Under the pieces are notes generated by a model. The model did not search any database. It was not told where the DNA came from and saw only the letters and a list, made by a program, of their open reading frames with translations. Both the position numbers and the translations under genes were made by a program. Below are positions 23,483-34,902 of a DNA stretch of 64,000 bases, piece by piece. This stretch comes from Eutypella sp. D-1 (taxonomy: Eukaryota; Ascomycota; Sordariomycetes; Xylariales; Diatrypaceae), in the NCBI GenBank assembly GCA_023313575.1, contig JAJTTP010000037.1, forward strand, positions 1-64,000, given 5' to 3'. Position 1 is the stretch's first letter; every line of letters begins with the position of its first letter.

Positions 23483-25483
23483 CTAAGCTGGAACCTGTTC
23501 AAACCCTTCCATATGGTCGAGAGCCTCCCTAATTTCCCGGACATATCTCGGGATTCCAGCGGAGTAGCAGACGGGCTCATAAGTCTTGCCCGGAATGGAG
23601 CCACCCATGTAAGTCGACCGGGTAGTGGGGAAGAGACTCCGATTGTTCAGATCAAGGATGTGCTTCTTCCAGCCCTCGACAGCCTCGGGCTTCGGGTTGA
23701 TGTACTTGAGGTTCTTCGCATTGATCTTGTCGATGCAGTCGGCAATCCAGCGGCCCTGTACCTCAACCGACGTCGGCCCGTTGCTGAGCAGAGTGGGGCC
23801 ATGCGGACCGTAGATGTGGAACATGTTAGGGTAACCGCCGACGGTAGTTCCAAGATAGGTCTTGGCACCGTTCACCCATTCCTCATCGAGCTTGGTGTCG
23901 TTGATGCTCTTGAGACCGAGCTGGGTCATGACTAGACAGGAGACAACTCGTCAGCATTCTTTCATGATAATAAGGGATGGAGACAGTATAGTGTAATAGT
24001 AGTTACCTCCTGTGACAATATCCTGTAGAGCAAAGGTTAACGTCTTGTTCAGATTGAAGTGCAGTCTCTTGCGAGGCGAGATAACTTACGAAGCCAGTTG
24101 CAACCGCAATCACGTCGAACTCATGATGGGTTCCATCCTGAAGAATGATTCCGGTTTCGTCGAACCCTTTGATGGCGTTGTCCTTGATGTCGACGACATC
24201 CACGCTGGGCCTGTTGAACTGTTCGTAGTAGTTGTACTCGAGGCAAGGGCGCTTGACGCCAAAGAAGTGTGGCATGTCCACGGGGGCAAGAAGGTCCCGC
24301 TTTCTCGGGTCTCCGATACGCGCACGCGTCTTCTTGGCCCAGAACTTGTACGATTCCTTGTTGGCCTCGGCGCTGAAGAGGTTGTCCTTGTAGAGCGCGA
24401 CCCAGTAGCGGAATCCGCCATCCTTCCAGATTTGCTCGTAGAAGGCCTCGCGCTGTTCCGGCGTGACGTCGAAGGTGTTCTTCTCGTCCCAGTCGTACAG
24501 GAATCCGGCAAAGTTCGTCTCGCGGTACTTGAACAGCTCCGGGTAGAACCTCTTGGCCTTCTCCTGCTCCTCGACGGTAAGGTCCCGCTTCCGCATGGGG
24601 ACGGCCAAGTTGGGCGTGCGCTGGAACACCTTGACTTCCGCAGCCTCTGGGCCCCATGCCTGTACGATCTGGACGCCAGAGGCGCCAGTTCCAATGACAG
24701 CACAGCGCTTACCCTTGACCTCAACCTTCTCGTCAGGCCAGAACGAGGAATGATGAATAACACCCTTGAACTTATCCATTCCCGGCCATTCGGGGATGTA
24801 TCTGTTCGCAGCCTATTGACGCATATCATCAGTCAGAATGAAACCCGGTACCCGGTACCCGGTAGAGACCAATAGTCTCCTTGGTGGGGGGGGGCTTACA
24901 AATCCTGTTCCAAGTACGAGGTACTTTGCCTTGGTTGTTCGACCATCTTCAGTCCTGATGATCCAGCGTCCTGATTTGGTGTCGAACCCACCGCCAACAA
25001 CAACAGTGTTAAATGCAGTGTCCTTCTTGATGCCTACGACCTTGTCGACGTGCTCAAAGTACTGCCGCAGATTCTCGTAGTTAGGGTAGTTGTTAGGCCA
25101 GTTCCAAGTCTTCCACACTTCAGGCCAGGACAGTTCGTACTCGGGAACCTCCGAGTCGACACCCGCCCCGGGATAGCAGTTCCATCGCCAAGTTCCTCCA
25201 AGACCGTTTCCGGCCTCGAAGATCACGGTCTTGTATCCACGGTCCCGAAGAGTCTTCAGCATGAAGATGCCGGCTATCGGTGGATGACGAAACTTGGTTA
25301 GAGACGGACATAGGCGTGACGATGGCAAAGGATAGTGTGAGACTTACCGAAACCAGCACCTACAATGAGGGCGTCAACCTCCAAGTTTGGGGCATACGGA
25401 CCGGTGTTCTCCTTGTGCTGCACCGAGTAGTCGGTGAGACTGGTGTTGAACTTCTTGCCACGGTTAGGAATTGGTTCGCCCAT
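23483..25483 (-). CDS. Baeyer-Villiger-type flavin monooxygenase
   Basis: Five exons (25483-25348, 25273-24900, 24812-24090, a 16-nt micro-exon 24022-24007, 23931-23483) join in phase to 565 residues. The FAD-binding glycine motif GAGFAG is at about residues 42-47 and GGTWRWNCYPG follows. The Baeyer-Villiger fingerprint FxGxxxHxxxWP is at residues 185-196 (FKGVIHH...FWP). The NADPH-binding GTGASGVQ follows, and then the conserved ATG near the end of exon 3. Such class B enzymes use NADPH and O2 to insert oxygen next to a ketone, giving an ester or lactone. The start at 25483 (MGEPIPN) is preferred over an in-frame ATG eight codons upstream. The gene is divergent from the beta-lactamase-like gene, with a shared 1.2-kb promoter. 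Coding bases are visibly more GC-rich than in the P450 and MFS genes. Confidence 0.9.
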
Positions 25484-25982
25484 GTTGAGAATATCGGCTC
25501 TGAGCACAAATACTTAGATTTTACTTAAATCTTGACTGAATGTTTGGTATGCAGCGGAAACTGAGGAAGGATCGAGTGACACTGACCCTTGAGTTGTTGA
25601 GCACCTGGTTATTTATAGCCAGCTGAGACGAAAAAGAAACTACATGACACAGGAGCTCTACATGCCCATTCGGCCGCCATTATGACTACGCAATCTCGCA
25701 GATGCTGCATGACGCGATACAAGCATGGCGAGCTGGTCATCTGAGACGTCGGATAACCGCAATCAAAGTCACAGTGCGTATGGTGGGCCAATGCAATGCA
25801 AGTGACGCCCATCTAGAGAGCCGCAGCAGGACCAATGGTGCTAATCTCAGATCTCATCCGCAGCCCCCTCAGCCCCTCAGACTTCCCCCTCAATTAAGAT
25901 CTCGTTTCTATCTTCTGCATGTCTAAGACAATGATAACCATAACATTCTGATAATCACCGTCCGTCTTAACCCCAGCGAACG

Positions 25983-26284
25983 CGGTTCCGCGCGACGCTA
26001 AGTCAATTTTGGACTTCCCCATGGGGAAAGCCCGGGGTAGCTTTGGGGAAAGGGTGAAGGGAAAAGCATCGGAAACCTTGGAGATGCTTCGCCATTCCCT
26101 CGTGATGCGTGCCACGGGAATGGTTGCTCAAAGCCAGCACCCGTCATCAGGGTTGCGGTTCCGATTTTGCGGATCCGAGCCTCCCAGACGACGAATAAAG
26201 TAGTGGCAGCCTCGAACTCAATAGGGCGCCGCTTCATGTGCGGGGGAAGCCGCTCCATACTGCCGGAACCGCAGTGCGGTTCCG
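25983..26284. promoter_or_regulatory. Cluster of four CGG-N2-CCG boxes in a bidirectional promoter
   Basis: In the 1.2-kb space between the divergent monooxygenase and beta-lactamase genes I find CGGTTCCG at 25983-25990 (extended to CGCGG-TT-CCGCG), again at 26156-26163 and 26277-26284, and its complement CGGAACCG at 26264-26271. The last two form a perfect 10-bp inverted repeat (CGGAACCGCA / TGCGGTTCCG, 26264-26273 and 26275-26284) around a single G. Paired CGG triplets are the typical target of dimeric Zn2Cys6 regulators. I did not find this octamer in the other intergenic spaces by eye. The rest of the spacer holds no gene. Confidence 0.6.
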
Positions 26285-26702
26285 CAACTAACCTACACTA
26301 GATCACCGGACTACACGCCGGTCTTTGGAATATTGTTGGCCAAAATAGTGGGCACTACATAATAGTTACAGTTGATGTCGTCCATGTGATCAATTATAGG
26401 ATGCGATCAACTGCTCGACGCCGTAGATTACTATTCCGAATTTACCAAAATTCCATCGGGCGGGGGGGGAGGTTCTTCATATGTTCCGTGGGGGATCGCG
26501 GCGTTTGAACCCAGACATCAGAGTGTGCGTCAGAAGCGCCGTTTGTTCAGCCCCCAACACCCGACTCGTCATAGACAAGCACACTTAAAATGCGATTTGG
26601 AATCAAATTAGACTTATAAAGTTATAAAGTTTCGAAATTTCCCCAATACTGGACGGGACACCAAACACGACCATCAGCACCGCGGATAAAGCACCCGTCA
26701 AG

Positions 26703-28122
26703 ATGACACTCACGGCGCAAACAGTTGAGAAGCTTCGCGGCATTGTGAATGCATCGTGCGCAGATGCGAAGACGAACATTCCAGGCGCAACAGTGGTGGT
26801 AGTCGACAAGGATGGAAACGACCTGTTTGTCCATTCAGCTGGGAAGCGGGGTATTGCATCCAGCGAGCCTCTGTCACCCGACAACATCTTCTGGATTGCG
26901 TCATGCACCAAGATGCTTGCGGGTGTGGCTTGCATGCAGCTCGTCGAGAAAGGCCTTTTGAAACTGGATGACGGCGAGCATCTCGAAGCGCTCTGTCCCG
27001 AGCTGAAGAACCTCCCAGTCCTGCGGCCGGACCGCACCTTCGAGAAAAAGACCAAGACCATCACTTTGCGGATGCTTCTCACCCACACGGCGGGTTTCGG
27101 CTACACCTTTTTCAACAAGAGGCTCCGGGACTGGTCCTTCCCAGCTGGTTTGGATGAGTTCTCAGGTCGGTTCGAGGACCTGCAAATGCCGCTGCTGTTC
27201 CAGCCCGGCGAGGGTTGGGAGTATGGCGTATGTCTAGTCGCTACCTGCTTTTGTTTGGGATGTCACACATGATTGCTAACCTGCGACCTACCTACGTAGA
27301 TTGGGATCGATTGGGCTGGCATCGCGTTGGAACGAGCCTCCGGATTGACCCTCAATGATTATCTGCAGAAGCACGTCCTTCAGCCCTTGGGATTGACTAA
27401 CACCTCGATGATTCCCACGCAAGAAATGCGGTCTAAAATCGCCTACATGCACGCCAGAGAAAAGGACGGCACACTCCGGCCCAGGGATCACCTCCAGAGA
27501 ATCCCTTTGGTCATCAATCCTAACGACAAGGCGCAAGTCGCATCCGTGTTCAACAGCGGTGGTGCCGGCATGTATGCTAAGCCCCAGGAATACTGTCGTA
27601 AGTAATCCTATGGATGCAATGATGTTCGCGGACGAATTTGAGGACGGCCTTGGCTGACAATTTCAACCCCTCTTGCTTCCCTTTTCCTTTACAGGGGTTC
27701 TCGCTGCGCTACTCAATGACGGCACGTGCCCACGCACTGGGGTGCAATTACTACGTAAGGAGACAGTGGTCGAGATGTTCAAGAACCAAATACCCGACTT
27801 CCCCAACTTTGGGCGACAGGGCATCCCCGACGCGAAGCCGGACCTGACGAACCCGCTGCCGGATCTGTATCCGGTGCCGGGCAGCCCGCCGCAGGGCTGG
27901 GGCTTGACGTTTATGCTGAGCAACGGGGGCGCGACGGGTCGTTCCACGAGCACCGGGTTCTGGGCGGGGCTGGCCAACTGTTGGTGGTGGTGCGACCGCG
28001 AGTACGGCGTCGCCGGCATGGTGTGCACGCAGATCTTGCCGTTTGCGGACGCACAGGTCCTCGGCTTGTGGGCGCAAGTCGAAGCTGAGGTGTACAAGGC
28101 GCTGGGCAAGGGCCAAGAATGA
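26703..28122 (+). CDS. Beta-lactamase/transesterase-like serine hydrolase (LovD/esterase family)
   Basis: Three exons (26703-27227, 27300-27597, 27695-28122) give 416 residues. The active-site SxxK tetrad is S67-C-T-K70 in FWIASCTK. The conserved LLTHTAGFGY follows, then the catalytic-type Tyr174 in WEYG (where class C lactamases have YxN), and late in the protein GFWAGLAN, which aligns with the WGG/HTG segment of the fold. There is no signal peptide, so it should be cytosolic. In fungal clusters this family includes LovD-type acyltransferases and esterases that load or remove side-chain acyl groups. True beta-lactam resistance is unlikely. Divergent transcription from the Baeyer-Villiger gene, similar GC-rich codon use and the shared promoter boxes suggest the two act together, for example making and then cleaving or transferring an ester. 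Confidence 0.85.
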
Positions 28123-30060
28123 AACGCTGACAGGGGAATCAAACCAAACCAACCAACCAACCAACGAGTACTGACAACCAACCTCCCCCCAAGAGGAACA
28201 GGGTCGGGAGTGTGAGAGAAATGTCGCCTTTTTGCTTTAGGTCTAACTGACTACGGAGTATATACCTAGGTAGTTAACTAATCCTTACCGATACCATCTT
28301 CAACCAATCCTTTTACGAGTCACATTCGGCAGTTGTGTTCTAGAACGGTGAGCATTGCCACCTTGGCATTGCTTAATTATTACATGGGAGGGTATGGTAT
28401 GTATGCATCAACCTGGATTGAGATACATGAAAAAAATGTGATGGTGATGGCGATGGCTACATGATGGCTACAGCACAGTACGTCATGCGTGCCAGCATGT
28501 CCCAGTGGGTCAAAATATCATTAACGTGGCAGAGGCAGAGAGATTGTTGGGAAGTGCCGTGTTTTTTTCAAATTTTTACTGCATGGAAAATACATGCATG
28601 GAAATACATAAGGGGATCTCCTTTAGTAGATCTAACTTGGCGTGAATGCGCTCGTGAGTGCTTGAATGTGGTGGACGCTTCCTCCCGCCGGCGACCGATT
28701 GACGTTGTTTTTTCAAACGCCGATGCTACTCGGGGATTGAAACAATACGAAACTCCTATGACCATGGGCATATATAAGCAGAGTCCCCTCTCCCACGACA
28801 ACCAGAGAATACTAGGTAGTTTAAAACTTCTAGTCAAAAAAACCCCTAAAAAAGAGAGAGAAAAAAACACTCATACACCCTACCCCAACCATTATTCAGC
28901 AGCAGCAGCACCTCCTCCCTCCCCACCTCCCCTTTTCTCCGCAGGGCTCTGATCTAGTTTAAAGCGGTTGGAACCAGGCAGCCTGGGGAGCAAATTACGA
29001 GCCATGGATTTTCCACACACCCGTGGACACACGCATTCACGCTACCTTACTAAGGGGTTAGGCTGGCTTTAAGCTCAATGCATATATCACTTTTCTCCAA
29101 CCCGGCGTTACGTCACCCACACCCACCTTAGACGAGGGAGGATATCCTGTCAATTTTTGGTCTTCCACCCTTCTCTCTCTCTCTCTCTCCATCTTTTTTG
29201 GTTTTGGTTTTGACCTCAGCTCCTATACTATATGTATATAGTCAACTTTAGCTTGACATCCCGAGGCTCCGATTGGACCGCGAACCTTTCAAATCCTCAC
29301 CTCCACCATCCCCCTAAGCTTCCCAAGGAATGTTCTCGGGTGTGTGTGTGTGTGTGTGGCACCGCCCCTATTTCCCTCCCTCCCCCCCCCCCCTCCTCGC
29401 TGAGCTATGGCTTTTAGCGGCGTCGCTAGTAATGCCTTAGTCACGAAATCCCCAGATTCCCCAGAATGGGGCCCTCATTCGGGACGGGCGGGGCACGGGA
29501 AACGGGGGAATGGAGGATCTTATTACCACCCATGGCTTTAAACTATGTAGGTAGATGGATGGATGATGATGATGATGATGGACTAACTATGTACGTAGGT
29601 ATGGGCAAGGACCAATTTTTGGGGTTACGGGAAGCCCTTGCGTTAGAATGGATGGAGGCTCATTCGGTGGGGCCTTTGGGCCTTGGGCCCTGGGCGACCC
29701 TGATGGAGGTTCGGATTTGTGGATTGGATCTGTGACGGGACGCACTTTGTTCACGCTTGCCTTGCCTGGCCTTGTTCACTTTTTTTTTTTTTTGACCATG
29801 CTTGGTGGCCTCTACTCCCTACCCAAATGCTGCAACACCCCCCCCCCCTCCCCACCGCCCGCCCGCCTCCTCCCAAACATCCCAACCACGAACAACCGCA
29901 CCGGGCAACCCCCCCTATATCTTTCCGAGCTGGAGAATAACAGTTTTGGTCGGGTTAGAAAAAGAATCTTTAGGAAGTTGTTCAAAACGACTTCTCTCGA
30001 GAACTTGTTCCGACGATTTTCAAAGCTAAAAACGTGTTTTTTTTTTAATAACTTTAAACA
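28123..30060. other. Intergenic with microsatellites
   Basis: This space of about 1.9 kb has CT runs (29173-29189), a GT run (29339-29358), a C run near 29385, ATG/GAT repeats (about 29563-29580), a T run near 29780 and a C run near 29840. No convincing gene is seen. It probably includes the promoter and leader of the Zn2Cys6 gene and marks the right edge of the accessory block. Confidence 0.5.
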
Positions 30061-32823
30061 ATGCGGCGACAAAACCACTCGTGCGACCAATGTAGACAGG
30101 CCAAGAGGGCCTGCGACGCCCCTCAATTAGTACCCAATGCTCGTCGCGGCTCCACACAATCCACACAATCCGGCGTTAACGGGCCCTCTTCCTCCTCTTC
30201 CTCCTCCTCCGCCTCCTCCGCCTCGCTGTACGGCGGGGAGATTACTACAGGTTAGTTTAGTTTTCCCCCAACCTCGACTCGGCCGACGCGATTATGATGA
30301 TGATGATGATGATGATGTGTGTCCGGATCTTCCTTAAGGCTTGGCCTTTTTAACGTTTCGAATTAACACGCGGACTTACTGACCTCGTATCGAAGATCCC
30401 GAAGAGAGACCTAGTAGGCCATGCTCGTACTGTCTGAAGACCAAGAAGAATTGCACGCGTCACTGGGCTCGGTCACAACTGCGCAATGGCGGCGCACGCA
30501 ATGACGCGCGCGTGGGTAAGCGGCAGCGGGTCGAAAAACGGGCCATGTCGCACTCGTCATCATCGGACATGACCAGACACGATGTGGCGGGCCTCCTGGA
30601 GCTGGCCCAGCCGCTGCCCCAGGACCCGGAGATGTTCGCCTGGGACTCGATCGCCCTGAGCCTCGCGACTATCCCGTCGCGGCGCCACGGTGGTTCGCAG
30701 GCTTCCGTCGCCGTGACCGGGGGATCCACCACCACTTCCTCCTCCGATACCGCCTCCTCTCACCACGCTGAGATCCAGGCGCTCTTCGATGATGGCTCGT
30801 CTGCGGGCGCCGATGGGATGTTCCCTCCGTTGACGGATAACGACCTGCAAGCGATGGGGCTTGAGCAGCAGCAGCAGCCGGGTTGTTCTGCGACGGCTTT
30901 TCTCCAGGACCATGCTGCGGATACGGCCGGCTTCGTCGACTCGTCTAATCATCCGCAGGATACGTTGGGGGGTATGGTCACGCAGACTTCAGATCGACTG
31001 CAGCCGACGGTCAATTGGTTACAGCAGACGACTAGCCCGCTCTCGCCCTCGTCGGTCGAGCATACGATGATGTTCCGGACGGACAACAGCTTCATATCGC
31101 AGAATCTTCTGCGCGTGTACCACGACGTCTTCGAGCACAACCTCTCCTGCTGGGTATCGGGGGAGTCGTGCCCTTATAAGATGACCGTGCGGAGAAAGTC
31201 CGACTCCCCTAGAGCTCGGGCGGCTCTGGCTCCCAACCACCAACCCGCGGCCCAGATGCGTGGGGGTGCAGGAGGTGGTTCTGGTGCTGGTGGGTTGATT
31301 CAGGAGGAGTGGGGATCCGCTTGGTCCAATCGGATCTACTCCCGCGTGATCAACCTCGACCGCGTGGCACAGTCGTGCAATATAGTTCGGCTCACCCGCG
31401 TCGAAGACCGAGCCGTCATGAAAGCGTTTCATCTGACTATTATGGCCTTCGCTTCCCAATGGGCGCACCAGAGCCGTCGGGAACGGGAGAAATTCCCCTC
31501 GGGTTCGGGTGCGGAGAGTCAGGATTTCGATTGTTCTGATGACCTGGCCGATGAATTCGACCGTCTCATCCAGCGGTCGTTCTGGGAACAGGCCCGGAAG
31601 GCCCTGGATAACTGCGCGGAGGTGGAATGCTACCGTGTGGTATGCGCCGAGCTGATTTTTGGTCTGACTCAGAAGCCTTGGGATAGAGACGACCCTAGCT
31701 CCGACATAAACGCCGGTGGTCCCGTCCCTTTCGAATGCGGAGTCGGTGGGATGAACACGTCAGTCATGGCTCAAGTGCAGAACATCATATCCAAGGACGG
31801 CCCACCCGTGTTCATGGAGAGGGCGGCTCGGAAAGTGCACGCGTTGAAATTCAGGTTCGAAGCCTTCGACGCCGGCTTGATGAAAGGAAATAGAGACCAC
31901 GGCTACCCATACCAACCGGATCCAACGACGGTGATCAGCGCCAGAGATAGAGAAACGGCAGGCTTCGTCTACTGGCTTGCGGTGATGTTCGACACGATCT
32001 CTGCGTCCATGTACCAGCGGCCCGTAGTCGTCACCGACGAGGATTCTCAGCACGACGCAGTAGACGAGGAGGAACTCGCGGAGCCGGAGCGCGGTGGCGA
32101 AAGCGGTAGCCTTATGCGCCAGCAGCGATGGTCGATCAGCCACTTCATACAGGACAATCCCAATTGGCCCAGACAACCGCTCCGCTGGCCCTGCTCCTAC
32201 GAGGACGCGGCACGCACCGTCACGCGGTCGGGACCCGTCAAGATCCTCCTCTACCGGCACGTGTCGTACCTACAAGACGCAATCAGGCGGCGACAGCGCG
32301 GCGAGGCCATCGAACACATCATCCGCAACGCGGTGCTGGTGTACTGCTACTGGAACGTGACGTACGGGGTGTTCTTCCGGGACCTGATCGAGAACTACGA
32401 CGCGGTCCCGCCGCGCATCCAGAGCTGGTTCTTCTGCATCCACGCGCACTGGCACCTGGCCGCCATGATCCTCGCCGACCTCGTCGAGTCCGTCGATTAC
32501 ACCGATCTCGGCAACCCCCAGGCCAAACAGGAACGCCTCGCCTCCGCAACTGTGAATACCATCCGCAGAGCTAGCGCTGCTGAGCTTGCGGACCTCGCTC
32601 GCATTACTACCCCCTCGGCCCACTGGACCGATGAGCGCGCTAACCCGCCCGCTGAACCCCCGCTCCCGGACTTCCACTCCGCTGTTAATCAGGGCGCTAT
32701 ACTCACCGAACCCTGGACTATGATCCTCATCCGCGCCTTCAGCAAGGCGTTCGTCTGGCACCTCGGCGAGGCGGAGCTCTGGCGCTGTAGTAACCGTGGT
32801 GGTGGCGGTGCTGGTGGTCAGCA

Positions 32824-32856
<33 letters not shown>

Positions 32857-33004
32857 ACAGGAGCAGGAGGACTACCGGGAGAGTGTGCGTCAGTGCCAGG
32901 ACTGCGCCCGCGCGCTGTGGTATCTCGGCCGCAAGTCCGATATGGCCCGTAATGTGGCGATGGCGCTCACGAAGGCGCTGGCGGTGTTCGAGGCGCGGAG
33001 TTAA
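30061..33004 (+). CDS. Zn2Cys6 transcription factor with an expanded zinc-cluster linker
   Basis: Two exons (30061-30250, 30396-33004) give 932 residues. The zinc cluster is split: C8-x2-C11-x6-C18 in exon 1 (SCDQCRQAKRAC) and C73-x2-C76-x6-C83 in exon 2 (CSYCLKTKKNC). The 54-residue linker is rich in Ser and is itself interrupted by the intron. A basic region follows (GKRQRVEKR). The middle carries a conserved-looking segment (YHDVFEHNLSCWVSGESCPYK) and an alpha-helical regulatory region. Near the C-terminus there is a Q/E-rich run (about 32820-32870). It should be a nuclear DNA-binding regulator of RNA polymerase II genes. Because it lies 1.9 kb from the beta-lactamase-like gene it could control the CGG-N2-CCG promoter. 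However, the long, well-conserved-looking body reads more like a housekeeping regulator than a cluster-specific one. Confidence 0.85.
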
Positions 33005-34163
33005 TACTTTGAGGCTAAGCTTAAACTTAAGCTGCCGTGGGCAATGACAATAGCAATGGGATTGGGAATTGGGGGACTTTATAGCAAATCACGATCTTTG
33101 GCTTTTCTTGGGGTCTTCAAATGGGGCTGGTAATATTATTATTCTCTTGGGATGTTTCTGGCAATAATGTATACCTACCTACCTATGTAAGCGAGAGTTT
33201 CCTTGGCGGTTGGTTCTATAGCGAGTAATTATGTAGTCAGTCAGTTAAGCCAGAGCGAGCCGGATCTTTCCTGGAAAGAAAGGTAAAAGGTAGCAGTTAG
33301 GCCCAAGTTAATGAAGGCGTGTGTGTATCTACTATATATATCTACCTAGGTAGGTAGGCATGGGTCTATAAAGGGAATTTGATCGTATGGTAAGTTATAT
33401 AGTGGCATGTTGTAAGTTCTCGGAGCCTCCCGCCTCCCTTCCCTTCAACCATGCCCCCCTATCCGCCCCCCTTCAACTCTATAGTCTGGCCCCCAATTCT
33501 TGGTGTTGGGGGAAGTGGGTCTGGACCCCAGATTTGCTGTGCTGAGTGCTTCTTATCTTATCGCACTTATGTACATACAAGACATATTAAATGCCTAATA
33601 CCAAGCGGGAGTATCACCCGAGTTAATGACTTACTGCTAACTACCTACAACCTTGAATTGTTTCAAAGCTGACCTCGGGAACTGGGGACTTCTGAACCTT
33701 AAATTTAATTCACGACGCAGGTGCATCCATGGATTATCGTGGATTCGAGGAGTTCTTTCTAGTTACCTTTGTTTGTCTCGTTGAATTTTGAATTTAACTT
33801 ACTTACTTCACTGAAGGTCTTCTAGCTGGTCTAGTTTATAGTTCCCTTTGCTTGCATGTTAGTTGTCTACCTAAGTATATAGGCGGATGGATGCGCCGCT
33901 GCTCGTATTCTTGAATTCCCCATAACCCCATACATACTATTTTCTAGTAGTATTCTGTATTCTCTATTCCAACCTCTCCATCCCTCCCGCTCCATCCTTC
34001 CCTCCACATTGGCTGAGCGCAAATCCTCCACGTATGCGTACGACGATGTGACAGATCGACATCTTTCCCCTCTACATCTCTACACCACTCTCTTTTTTTT
34101 TATGAGATCTCTTTATTACCGTAGCAATATCAAATAGCATATCAAATAGCATATCACATAGCC
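33005..34163. other. Intergenic, no gene seen
   Basis: Contains TAC/TAGGTA-type repeats (33175-33190, 33337-33357) and a pyrimidine-rich leader before the HbrB-like gene. No coding signal is seen. Confidence 0.5.
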
Positions 34164-34871
34164 ATGCAACCGTCGCGATCGCAACAGAGGGCTCCGGGGA
34201 GCTTTTCTCCTCTCCCCGGAAGCGTTTCCGCCTCGTCGAGTGCCGCCATGGCTGCCGCTGCATCCACCGGCGCGGCGGCCGGGGCGGCATCGGCGGGAGC
34301 GGCGGCGGGGCCTTCAACCACATCAACATCGACATCATCATCTTCCCCGAGCACTCGACCACCTCCGAGGCCTCAAATCCGCCGCATCGATTCCTCCTCT
34401 GGAGAAGATTCACCCCACCACCGCCACCACTTGAGCAATAAAGCCAGCAACATCAATATCAATACCAGTAATACCAACAATCACAGCAATAGTAACAACA
34501 GTTATAACCCGAGATCCCCCCAAACCCCAGTCGGCCCCAGCAGTTCGTTCTCCAGCTTCGGTCAACATGCGAATTCCAGTACAGGTAGTCTACTTCAGCA
34601 GCAGCAACAGCAGCAACCACACAATAACTTCTCAAGACCGACTCGCCCGAACAACGAATATGCTTCCTCCGCGCGAACCACGTCCCCGATCACCTTGCCG
34701 CCGAGTCGCACAGGTCATGTACGGAAACATTCACATACCCAGGGTCATTTCGAGCCTACTCTTCCCTCTACTAGCAGCTCCAACCTCTCCCACATAGCTA
34801 TGGCCCAGCGAAACGATGCTGTCGCCGCCTCTGTATCCGCCAGTCAAGCCGCTGCTCAGGCCGCCATGCAA

Positions 34872-34902
<31 letters not shown>

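Noticed and set aside
24012..24875. 287-codon plus-strand frame
   Set aside because: Mirror of the Baeyer-Villiger gene exon 3; Val/Leu/Glu-rich artefact of its codon use.
26495..26560. tRNA-like GGGTTCAAAC on the minus strand
   Set aside because: No matching T-arm, acceptor stem or anticodon arm could be drawn.
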